Assembly (NCBI RefSeq): GCF_937976265.1
Contig: NZ_CALJRX010000260.1
Coordinates: forward strand, 1-7,496
Source: an uncultured Haemophilus sp.
GTDB lineage: Bacteria; Pseudomonadota; Gammaproteobacteria; Enterobacterales; Pasteurellaceae
Reading direction: 5' to 3'
Length of the DNA stretch: 7,496 bases
In this document: positions 1 through 5,721 of the stretch, one piece after another
How positions within the stretch are numbered: the stretch's first letter is position 1
Layout: each line of letters opens with the position of its first letter
Notes under the pieces: generated by a model
Databases searched by the model: none
What the model was told of the DNA's origin: nothing
Seen by the model: only the letters and a program-made list of their open reading frames with translations
Made by a program: the position numbers and the translations under genes

Positions 1-36
1 GTTGTTTGAAAAGTTGATTGTATTTAGTCATAAAAA

Positions 37-86
37 ATCTGCACCTTAATCAGTTAGAAGTTTAGTCTAACTTTTGGGGTGCAGAT
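37..86 (-). terminator. Rho-independent terminator of comM, IS-end-like palindrome
   Basis: The 9-bp arms 37-45 and 78-86 (ATCTGCACC / GGTGCAGAT) pair perfectly. A second 6-bp stem, 53-58 with 66-71 (GTTAGA / TCTAAC), forms above an internal loop and closes a 7-base loop. On the minus strand the outer stem runs straight into six T (37-32). It starts 24 bp past the comM stop, so it fits an intrinsic terminator for that gene. The arms also resemble terminal inverted repeats of IS3/IS150-type elements (see findings), so it may be a reused element remnant. Bases 1-36 and 87-109 show nothing else. Confidence 0.8.
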
Positions 87-109
87 CAAATCATTCGCTC
101 TTTTATTTT

Positions 110-1639
110 TTAAGTGCTAGATAATTTCTGTAGCAATCGATCCATGGCCCGATATCCTAGCGCTTCTGCTAAATGAGATTGTTGTATTTCTTTTTCGCCA
201 TTTAAATCAGCAATCGTGCGTGAGACTTTTAAAATCCGATGATAGGCTCTTACTGAAAGCCCAAGCTTATTGAGTGCATTCTCAAGGAATAATGCATCTT
301 TATCTTGTAATTTACAGTCTCGTTCAATTTCTTTGCTTGAAAGATACGCATTGATTTTACCGGCTCGAGCAAGTTGAATTTCCCTCACTTTTAACACTTT
401 TTCTCGTACTTGTTGGCTTGTCTCACCTCTATCCCCTGTATTCTGTAAGCTACCTTGTGGCAGAAGAGGTACTTCAATAGATAAATCAAAGCGATCTAAA
501 AATGGCCCCGAAAGTCGGTTTAAATAACGCATCACTTGCTGCGGCGAGGTGCGATTATGTGTTCCAGTGTAATGCCCCGTTGGACTTGGATTCATCGCGG
601 CAACGAGTTGAAAGCGAGCGGGGAACTGGATTTTTGCATTGGCACGCGAAATAATAATTTCTCCACTTTCTAAGGGCTGGCGAAGTGCATCAAGCACTTT
701 ACGCTCAAACTCAGGCAATTCATCAAGAAAAAGTACGCCGTTATGTGCGAGCGATATTTCGCCTGGTTTTGGAATAGTTCCTCCACCTACTAAGGCAGGT
801 AATGAGGCACTATGATGTGGCGCTCGAAACGGACGTTGTTTCCAGTTATGAAAATTTAATTCATTTTGTACTAAGCTCGTCACTGAAGCGGTTTCAATCG
901 CTTCTAAATCCGTCATTTCAGGTAGCAATGCAGTGAGACGACTTGCCAACATGGTTTTACCCGTCCCAGGTGGGCCTAAAAAGAGCAGGTTGTGCTGACC
1001 TGCTGCCGCTATTGTTAGTGCTCGTTTAGCGTGTTGCTGACCAATAATATCGGTCAAATCTAAGTGATTTTTAGCTGAAAATCCGACCGCACTTTCTTGT
1101 GTGAGTAATGAGGCCAAAGGTAATTTTTCTTGATTATTTAAGAATTGTACGACTTCCAAAAGGTTTTTAGCGAAATAAGTCTCTTGCTCTGAGATAAGTG
1201 AAGCTTCATTGGCATTTTGATAAGCGATAATGGGGGCTCGTTTTGCTTTTTGTGCCGCTAAAATAGCGGGAATCACGCCGTGTACGCCACGTAATTCACC
1301 TGTTAATGCAAGTTCACCAACGAATTCAAACTGTTTTAAACGGCTGCCATCAAGTTGATCTGATGCAGCTAAAATACCGATTGCAATAGGTAAATCAAAT
1401 CGTCCCCCTTCTTTGGGTAAATCGGCTGGTGCAAGGTTAACGGTGATGCGTTTGGCCGGATATTTGAACTGGGCATTCATTAATGCACTTCTGACACGAT
1501 CTTGCGCCTCTTTTACGGTTTTTTCAGGTAACCCAACTAAGGTAAATCCAGGCTTTCCATTACTTAAGTGTACCTCAATGGTAACAAGAGGGGCTTGTAC
1601 ACCCATTGAGGCACGGCTGTAAACAATAGCAAGAGACAT
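110..1639 (-). CDS. comM: ComM, YifB-type AAA+ protein of natural transformation
   Basis: The 509-residue protein is full length for the ComM/YifB (Mg-chelatase-like) family. In naturally competent bacteria ComM acts in the cytoplasm after DNA uptake; it is described as a hexameric helicase that extends branch migration of the incoming strand, so its loss lowers transformation by chromosomal DNA. The N-terminal Lon/ChlI-like domain covers about residues 1-165. The AAA+ core has Walker A GPPGTGKT at 222-229, Walker B VLFLDELPE at 302-310, a sensor-1 Asn at 350 and a likely arginine finger in LDRFD (R383). The C-terminal lid (about 410-509) has the sensor-2-like SVRAYHRILK with R464. Many relatives have a CPCG cysteine cluster after the sensor; here the stretch reads NPSPTGH, the form I recall from gamma-proteobacteria, so no zinc site is expected. 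The ATG at 1639 has AAGGA six bases upstream. It follows engB but has its own CRP-S promoter. A perfect uptake signal (1086-1094) lies in the interdomain linker, encoding S183-V185. Confidence 0.96.
   Translation of the reverse strand: MSLAIVYSRASMGVQAPLVTIEVHLSNGKPGFTLVGLPEKTVKEAQDRVRSALMNAQFKYPAKRITVNLAPADLPKEGGRFDLPIAIGILAASDQLDGSRLKQFEFVGELALTGELRGVHGVIPAILAAQKAKRAPIIAYQNANEASLISEQETYFAKNLLEVVQFLNNQEKLPLASLLTQESAVGFSAKNHLDLTDIIGQQHAKRALTIAAAGQHNLLFLGPPGTGKTMLASRLTALLPEMTDLEAIETASVTSLVQNELNFHNWKQRPFRAPHHSASLPALVGGGTIPKPGEISLAHNGVLFLDELPEFERKVLDALRQPLESGEIIISRANAKIQFPARFQLVAAMNPSPTGHYTGTHNRTSPQQVMRYLNRLSGPFLDRFDLSIEVPLLPQGSLQNTGDRGETSQQVREKVLKVREIQLARAGKINAYLSSKEIERDCKLQDKDALFLENALNKLGLSVRAYHRILKVSRTIADLNGEKEIQQSHLAEALGYRAMDRLLQKLSST
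1086..1094 (+). other. DNA uptake signal sequence within comM
   Basis: ACCGCACTT is a perfect reverse-orientation copy of the Hin-type uptake signal core. It lies in the comM codons for S183-A184-V185, the poorly constrained linker between the Lon-like domain and the AAA+ core, where such a repeat costs little. Confidence 0.85.
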
Positions 1640-1651
1640 TCAGATTCCTTA

Positions 1652-1660
1652 AAGTGCGGT
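1652..1660 (+). other. DNA uptake signal sequence in the comM leader
   Basis: AAGTGCGGT is a perfect Hin-type core, followed by the usual A/T-rich stretch (CAAAAATAAT). It sits 13 bp upstream of the comM start codon, directly beside the comM Shine-Dalgarno sequence (AAGGA, minus strand 1650-1646), inside the predicted comM 5' untranslated region. Confidence 0.88.
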
Positions 1661-1681
1661 CAAAAATAATTAGATTTTCGT

Positions 1682-1687
1682 ACTATA
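1682..1687 (-). promoter_or_regulatory. Predicted comM -10 element
   Basis: On the minus strand TATAGT lies at 1687-1682, which would put the transcription start near 1675 and give a leader of about 36 nt. No good -35 hexamer lies 16-18 bp upstream (the best is ATGATT), as expected for an activator-dependent promoter. The CRP-S centre at 1735.5 falls about 60 bp upstream of this start, a normal class I CRP spacing. The start point is inferred. Confidence 0.55.
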
Positions 1688-1728
1688 AAAAAAGCACAGA
1701 ATGAAATCATGCATCCTGTGCTTTTTTT
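1687..1728 (-). terminator. Strong rho-independent terminator after engB
   Basis: The arms 1687-1699 and 1716-1728 (A7 GCACAG / CTGTGC T7) pair over 13 bp. On a minus-strand transcript the stem grows by four more pairs (GATG 1715-1712 with CATT 1703-1700, one G-U), leaving an 8-base loop. On a plus-strand transcript the G-U becomes an A-C mismatch, so the hairpin suits the engB direction better, though it could work both ways. It starts 41 bp past the engB stop and its T tract runs into the comM -10 element. Confidence 0.88.
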
Positions 1729-1746
1729 GCGATCTTGATCGCAGAA
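1725..1746 (-). promoter_or_regulatory. CRP-S (Sxy-dependent) competence operator of comM
   Basis: The core at 1728-1743 is TGCGA-N6-TCGCA, a perfect match to the non-canonical CRP site (CRP-S) whose C at position 3 and G at the mirror position make CRP binding depend on Sxy/TfoX. An ordinary CRP site reads TGTGA-N6-TCACA. In H. influenzae such sites control the competence regulon, and comM is a known member. The site lies about 60 bp upstream of the predicted comM start point, on the engB-proximal side of the terminator hairpin, and would switch comM on when cAMP is high and Sxy is made. Confidence 0.9.
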
Positions 1747-1768
1747 ATTACTTTTTCTTGATAAAAAA

Positions 1769-2383
1769 CTACACGAAAAGTGGGGCAAACCAACTATCTA
1801 ACTTGGCTGCTAATTTATCAATGCCAATTTTGTTTTGTGCAGAAAAGGCTTCGACTTGAATATCACCTTGGAAGGGTAAAATAGCTTCACGTACCATTTT
1901 GACCTGTTTGCTACGCGCGCTTTGACTGAGTTTATCCGCTTTAGTTAAAAGTAACATAACCGGTAAATCAGCAGAAACCGCCCATTCAATCATTTGTTGG
2001 TCGAGATCTTTTAAAGGATGGCGAATATCCATTAAAACAACAAGCCCACCTAAACATTCACGTTTTTGCAAATATTCCCCGAGGGATTTTTGCCATTCAA
2101 TTTTCATTTTCTCAGGAACAGCAGCATAACCATAGCCGGGTAAGTCCACCAATTTACAATTTGGTTCAACCTCAAAAAGATTGATTAACTGTGTACGACC
2201 AGGTGTTTTAGACGTTCTGGCTAAGCTTTTTTGATTGGTTAATGCATTAAGTGCGGTTGATTTTCCGGCATTTGAGCGTCCCGCAAAAGCAATTTCAATC
2301 CCTGTATCTTCAGGGATGGAACGAATATTTGGCGCACTCGTGAGAAAATGCGTTTTATGATAATTCAGTTTAATTTCAGACAT
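1769..2383 (-). CDS. engB: EngB/YsxC (YihA), ribosome-biogenesis GTPase
   Basis: The 204-residue protein is a small cytoplasmic TRAFAC GTPase (EngB/YihA/YsxC) needed for late assembly of the large ribosomal subunit and usually essential. All G motifs are visible: G1 GRSNAGKS at 35-42, the G2 Thr in PGRTQ at T64, G3 DLPGYG at 80-85, G4 TKAD at 147-150 and G5 SAQN at 181-184. The reading frame is open from a further ATG at 2401 (adding MMKGTI), but I start at 2383: the ATG there is preceded by AAAGGA with 6-nt spacing, and MSEIKLNYHK is the N-terminus I recall for Haemophilus. It is transcribed from its own promoter near 2410-2438 and ends at the 1687-1728 terminator. A perfect uptake signal (2249-2257) is read as T43-A44-L45 right behind the P-loop. 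Confidence 0.96.
   Translation of the reverse strand: MSEIKLNYHKTHFLTSAPNIRSIPEDTGIEIAFAGRSNAGKSTALNALTNQKSLARTSKTPGRTQLINLFEVEPNCKLVDLPGYGYAAVPEKMKIEWQKSLGEYLQKRECLGGLVVLMDIRHPLKDLDQQMIEWAVSADLPVMLLLTKADKLSQSARSKQVKMVREAILPFQGDIQVEAFSAQNKIGIDKLAAKLDSWFAPLFV
2249..2257 (+). other. DNA uptake signal sequence in the engB P-loop region
   Basis: AAGTGCGGT is a perfect Hin-type core. On the coding strand it reads ACC GCA CTT, giving Thr-Ala-Leu directly after the Walker-A GKS of engB, so the repeat sits in some of the most conserved codons of the gene. Confidence 0.85.
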
Positions 2384-2389
2384 AATGGT

Positions 2390-2395
2390 TCCTTT
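2390..2395 (-). promoter_or_regulatory. Shine-Dalgarno site deciding the engB start
   Basis: AAAGGA on the minus strand lies 6 nt before the ATG at 2383. It favours that start over the in-frame upstream ATGs, which lie at or beyond the site itself. Confidence 0.75.
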
Positions 2396-2409
2396 CATCA
2401 ATTGACCTT

Positions 2410-2438
2410 AGCATATCACAAATAGAAAAATTGCTGAA
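2410..2438 (-). promoter_or_regulatory. Predicted engB promoter with extended -10
   Basis: On the minus strand TGATATGCT (2418-2410) forms an extended -10 (TG-N-TATGCT). The hexamer 17 bp upstream, TTCAGC (2438-2433), matches the -35 consensus poorly, which an extended -10 can offset. The predicted start near 2403 leaves a short leader of about 20 nt carrying the AAAGGA site. No CRP site is visible in the 2402-2496 gap, so constitutive expression is likely. This is by motif only. Confidence 0.5.
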
Positions 2439-2496
2439 ATTATGAGAGAGTGCGCGCTTTGCGTGATTTAAAGCCTCTTTAATTATATTAATCACT

Positions 2497-2806
2497 ATGG
2501 AATCTCAAGAGAATCAATATCGCTGGCCAAAAGCGGAAGCTGTTTATCCAGACCGTCCAGGTCGCACTTAAGCGTTTGCGTTATCGTCTTCACTCTTTTT
2601 TGCATCAAGGATCGATAGTTCATTTTGAGCAATTTATTAACCGGCATCCTTTTCTTGTCACATTATTAAATGAACATGCGGATTATAGCTATCCATTAGT
2701 TTATCGCTTTTTAGATAAACGTTTTAACAGCAAACAGCGTTTTCAAGCTATCTGTGAGAATCTACTTTTTTTACCTGAAAAATTGACTGCACTTTTTGTT
2801 TTATGA
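2497..2806 (+). pseudogene. Remnant of a DUF535 (VirK/YbjX-type) gene
   Basis: Two adjacent plus-strand reading frames join into one protein. The ATG at 2497 gives MESQENQYRWPKAEAVYP through PGRT and stops at 2569-2571. The frame holding 2567 onward continues as LKRLRYRLHSFLH and runs to the stop at 2804-2806. The joined piece of about 100 residues resembles the N-terminus of DUF535 proteins: a basic LKRLRYRL-type stretch, then F-x5-HPFL-x3-LL and, about 23 residues later, the KQR step. The comparison is with E. coli YbjX from memory. The family is about 250-320 residues long, so roughly the last two thirds are missing and oppF coding sequence begins at once. There is no clear Shine-Dalgarno sequence before 2497. 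VirK has been linked to envelope and antimicrobial-peptide tolerance, but this copy should be dead. It could instead be a short expressed ORF from the TTG at 2576; I think that less likely. Confidence 0.72.
2786..2794 (+). other. Degenerate DNA uptake signal at the oppF/DUF535 junction
   Basis: ACTGCACTT differs from the core ACCGCACTT at one base. On the minus strand it is followed by the A/T tracts typical of a full-length uptake signal (TCAATTTTT, then AAAAAAA), so it looks like a decayed copy rather than chance. It lies a few bases past the oppF stop, where DUF535 similarity ends. Confidence 0.5.
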
Positions 2807-3799
2807 GACTTTTAAACAAGCCACAAAATGGCTGTTGTTTTGGCTGGTGAAAGGTGGTTTTTGTTTCGCACAATTTTCATCGGCTTTTAGACAGCGGGTA
2901 CGGAACACGCAACCAGACGGCGGATTAATTGGCGAAGGCAAATCACCTTCAAGTAATTCAATGGATTTATTGCGTTCCAATTTCGGATCAGGAATTGGAA
3001 CAGCAGACATTAAGGCTTTGGTATAAGGATGTTTGGTATTGTTATACACTTCATCATCGCTACCTAATTCCATGGCATTGCCTAAATACATGACTAATAC
3101 GCGGTCAGAAATGTGTTTTACCACCGCCAAATCATGAGCGATGAAAATTAAGGAAAGCCCCATTTCTTTTTGCAGGGATTTCAATAAATTCACTACTTGA
3201 GCCTGAATCGACACATCTAATGCAGAAACGGGCTCATCACAAATGATCATTTTCGGCTCAATGATTAACGCGCGAGCAATACCGATACGCTGACATTGAC
3301 CACCAGAAAACTCATGCGGATAGCGGTTAATCAAGTTCGGTAAAAGCCCGACTTTCAACATCATAGCTTGCACTTTTTCTTTCACTTCAGCAGCGCTTAA
3401 GTGTGGTTGGTAGATCTTTAATGGCTCAGCAATGATTTCACCAATATTCATTCGCGGATTGAGAGAGGCGAGCGGATCTTGGAAAATCATTTGAATATCT
3501 TTACGCGTTTCTTTCCATTGTTTCGCTGATTGTTTTCGTAAATTTTTACCAAGCCACAAGATTTCCCCTTCGCTCGCTTCGACTAAACCGATAATAGCGC
3601 GTGCAAGTGTGGATTTACCGCAACCAGATTCACCCACTACACCGAGGGTTTCACCTGCATAAAGTTTAAAAGAGACATCCTTCACCGCTTTTAAGGTTTG
3701 CGGTTTGGCAAAGAAAAGGGATTTATCATTTTTAATTTTAAAACTGACGCCTAAGTGATTGACTTCAAGGAGTAATTCTTTGTTGTTTGAGATTGTCAT
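2801..3799 (-). CDS. oppF: OppF, oligopeptide ABC transporter ATPase
   Basis: The 332-residue protein is one of two ATPases that power oligopeptide import from the cytoplasmic face of the inner membrane. The complete ABC set is present: Walker A GESGCGKS at 56-63, Q-loop Q107 in IFQDP, signature SGGQCQR at 165-171, Walker B MIICDEP at 184-190 and switch His222. The C-terminal oligo_HPY extension (KHPYTKALMSAVP onward) has cysteines 297, 303, 310 and 328 in CX5CX6CX17C, the likely 4Fe-4S motif of DppD/OppD-type ATPases. The frame stays open to an ATG at 3829, but I start at 3799: MTISNNKELL gives the usual family length, and the ATGA overlap with the oppD stop is a classic coupling signal. The only GGAG lies 11 nt upstream, further than ideal, so translation probably depends on oppD. 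No convincing terminator follows the stop at 2801. Confidence 0.95.
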   Translation of the reverse strand: MTISNNKELLLEVNHLGVSFKIKNDKSLFFAKPQTLKAVKDVSFKLYAGETLGVVGESGCGKSTLARAIIGLVEASEGEILWLGKNLRKQSAKQWKETRKDIQMIFQDPLASLNPRMNIGEIIAEPLKIYQPHLSAAEVKEKVQAMMLKVGLLPNLINRYPHEFSGGQCQRIGIARALIIEPKMIICDEPVSALDVSIQAQVVNLLKSLQKEMGLSLIFIAHDLAVVKHISDRVLVMYLGNAMELGSDDEVYNNTKHPYTKALMSAVPIPDPKLERNKSIELLEGDLPSPINPPSGCVFRTRCLKADENCAKQKPPFTSQNNSHFVACLKVS

Positions 3800-4767
3800 A
3801 GGGTAAATTTCTCCGCAGGTAACCAACAATTACGTAATTGACCGTGATTAAATGTAGCCAGTTTTGGCGCAGTTTGACATTGTTCGGTAGCAAATTGGCA
3901 ACGTGGTGAGAATGGACAACCTTTTGGCAAATGCAACAAATTTGGTGGATTGCCTGGAATGGTGACCAAGTGTTCTTCATTGCCGTCTAAGCGAGGAATT
4001 GCATCCATTAAGCCAATGGAATAAGGATGAGTCGGATGATAGAAAATTTGTTCCGCTGTGCCGTATTCCATGGTTCGTCCAGCATACATCACCATGACTT
4101 GATCGCAGATACCTGCTACCACACCAAGATCATGGGTAATCATAATAATCGCAGTATTAAATTCACGTTTTAGTTCATTTAATAAAGTCATGATTTGTGC
4201 TTGAACGGTCACATCCAAAGCGGTGGTTGGTTCATCTGCAATGAGTAGTTTTGGGCGGCATAATAAGGCCATCGCAATCATCACCCGTTGACGCATACCG
4301 CCTGAAAATTCGTGCGGATACATGCCCATACGTTTTTTGGCTTCCGGCATTTTAACTGCATCTAACATTTTCACGGATTCGGCAAAGGCAGTTTGTTTAT
4401 CATAGCCCTTATGCAATTGCAGCACTTCCATGAGTTGTTCACCGATTTTCATGTATGGGTTGAGTGACGTCATCGGATCTTGGAAAATCATGGAAATTTG
4501 CTCGGCACGGATTTTATTCAATTCAGCATTCGGTAAATTAACTAATTCTTTCCCTTCAAAAATGGCTGAACCTTCCACTTCACCGTTGGCTGCCAATAAC
4601 CCCATTAAAGCAAAGGCCGTTTGTGACTTGCCTGAACCACTTTCACCTACAATACCGAGTGTGCTTCCTGCATTCAGCGTGAAGTTTAAGTCATTCACTG
4701 CTGTGACGACGCCATCTGGTGTTTTGAAGCGAACGTAGAGATTTTTTACATCTAATAAAGGATTCAT
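3796..4767 (-). CDS. oppD: OppD, oligopeptide ABC transporter ATPase
   Basis: The 323-residue protein is the partner ATPase to OppF; together they drive the OppBC channel. Visible motifs are Walker A GESGSGKS at 41-48, Q-loop Q96 in IFQDP, signature FSGGMRQR at 154-161, Walker B LLIADEP at 174-180 and switch His212. The oligo_HPY domain begins near HPTHPYSIGLMDAIP (244-258). Cysteines 284, 290, 297 and 314 form CX5CX6CX16C, the motif that binds a 4Fe-4S cluster in a solved DppD structure; the cluster is inferred here. The start is firm: GGAG sits 6 nt before the ATG at 4767, its first G being the last base of the oppC stop TAG. The stop TGA overlaps the oppF ATG by 4 bp. No motif is missing, so both ATPase sites of the pair should be active. 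Confidence 0.97.
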   Translation of the reverse strand: MNPLLDVKNLYVRFKTPDGVVTAVNDLNFTLNAGSTLGIVGESGSGKSQTAFALMGLLAANGEVEGSAIFEGKELVNLPNAELNKIRAEQISMIFQDPMTSLNPYMKIGEQLMEVLQLHKGYDKQTAFAESVKMLDAVKMPEAKKRMGMYPHEFSGGMRQRVMIAMALLCRPKLLIADEPTTALDVTVQAQIMTLLNELKREFNTAIIMITHDLGVVAGICDQVMVMYAGRTMEYGTAEQIFYHPTHPYSIGLMDAIPRLDGNEEHLVTIPGNPPNLLHLPKGCPFSPRCQFATEQCQTAPKLATFNHGQLRNCWLPAEKFTL

Positions 4768-4776
4768 TATTCGCTC

Positions 4777-5712
4777 CTATCTATCTTTCGGATCGAGTGC
4801 ATCACGCAACCCGTCACCGATAAAGTTAAAACAAAATAGGGTAAGGCAAAGGAAAAATGCCGGGAAAATTAATAGCCAAGGCGATACTTCCATTTGTGCC
4901 GCACCATCACTTAAGAGTGCACCCCAGCTACTCATCGGTTCTTGCGTTCCTAATCCTAAGAAGCTTAAGAATGATTCAAATAGAATGAGTCCAGGTACTT
5001 CAAGCGAGGCGTAAACTGCCACTAAGCCCAATACATTCGGAATAATGTGTTTCAAAATGATTTGGCGACGAGGTACGCCACAAACGATGGCAGCTTCGAC
5101 GAATTCTTTATTTTTTAGGCTGAGGGTTTGTCCGCGTACAATACGTGCAAGACCAAGCCAAGCAATGGCCCCGATTGCGATAAAAATTAAGAAAATGTTT
5201 TGACCAAAAAGAGTCACCAACAAAATCACGAAAAACATAAATGGAAATGAGCTGAGAATCTCTAAAAAGCGCATCATCAACATATCTGTTTTACCGCCTA
5301 CATAACCGGAAATCGCCCCATAAATTGTGCCGATAGTCACGGAAATGAAAGCACCAGCAATACCGACCAATAAGGAAATACGTCCACCGATAGCAGTGCG
5401 TACCAACAAGTCTCGCCCCGAAGTATCGGTACCGAAGAAGTGATAGCCTTCCATTGTTGGTGCGGCGCTCATCATATTCCAATCGGTATCTTCATAGGTA
5501 AATGGGAAGAACCAAGGCGCTACGGTAATAAATATAATAATAAATGCCAAAATAATGAGACTGGCAACAGCCGCTTTGTTGCGGAAAAAACGGCGTTTCG
5601 CATCTTGCCATAGGCTGCGGCCTTCCAGTTGCATTTCTTCAATACGGTCAGCCACTTGTTCCACAAAATCCGCATTTTTCTGATTAATCGGCTGAGTACG
5701 ATAATCTGTCAT
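4777..5712 (-). CDS. oppC: OppC, oligopeptide ABC transporter permease
   Basis: The 311-residue protein is an inner-membrane permease that forms the peptide channel with OppB. About 45 N-terminal cytoplasmic residues are rich in charge (RIEEMQLEGRSLWQDAKRRFFRNK). A first membrane segment at about 48-66 is followed by a periplasmic loop holding the family signature FGTDTSGRD at 93-101. Further hydrophobic segments lie at about 112-134, 153-175, 176-190, 227-248 and 278-298, six in all. The EAA loop that docks the ATPases is EAAIVCGVPRRQIILKHIIP at 206-225, with the invariant Gly at 212. The start at 5712 has AAGGA overlapping the oppB stop with 6-nt spacing. The gap to oppD is 9 bp. All features are standard for the BPD_transp_1 / OppC_N family. 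Confidence 0.96.
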   Translation of the reverse strand: MTDYRTQPINQKNADFVEQVADRIEEMQLEGRSLWQDAKRRFFRNKAAVASLIILAFIIIFITVAPWFFPFTYEDTDWNMMSAAPTMEGYHFFGTDTSGRDLLVRTAIGGRISLLVGIAGAFISVTIGTIYGAISGYVGGKTDMLMMRFLEILSSFPFMFFVILLVTLFGQNIFLIFIAIGAIAWLGLARIVRGQTLSLKNKEFVEAAIVCGVPRRQIILKHIIPNVLGLVAVYASLEVPGLILFESFLSFLGLGTQEPMSSWGALLSDGAAQMEVSPWLLIFPAFFLCLTLFCFNFIGDGLRDALDPKDR

Positions 5713-5721
5713 AACTTATCC

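Noticed and set aside
683..699. Small inverted repeat AAGTGC-N5-GCACTT inside comM
   Set aside because: It is a 6-bp arm in codons of the conserved VLDALRQ helix, lacks the GGT of an uptake signal and needs no special explanation.
1413..1622. Plus-strand open frame of 69 codons opposite the 5' end of comM
   Set aside because: It is antisense to the well conserved N-terminal domain of ComM, has no family likeness and no ribosome-binding site of note.
2461..2496. Possible plus-strand promoter before the DUF535 remnant (TATATT near 2484)
   Set aside because: The -10-like hexamer is only about 8 bp from the ATG and no -35 or Shine-Dalgarno sequence is visible, so I cannot support it.
2796..3026. 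Plus-strand open frame of 76 codons over the 3' end of oppF
   Set aside because: It mirrors the conserved C-terminal OppF codons, including the cysteine motif, and does not continue DUF535 similarity.
3797..3829. Longer OppF start at 3829
   Set aside because: It would add ten residues unlike the family N-terminus and overlap oppD by 34 bp; the ATGA start at 3799 gives normal length and coupling.
3765..3980. Minus-strand second frame across the oppD/oppF boundary
   Set aside because: Both real genes cover this stretch in other frames with all family motifs intact; this frame is a shadow.
4430..4738. Plus-strand open frame of 102 codons opposite oppD
   Set aside because: It lies fully opposite the Walker A to Q-loop region of OppD and has no recognisable domain.
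5291..5482. Second-frame minus-strand open frame inside oppC
   Set aside because: Its composition is shadow-like (rich in R, Y and W) and it overlaps conserved OppC membrane segments.
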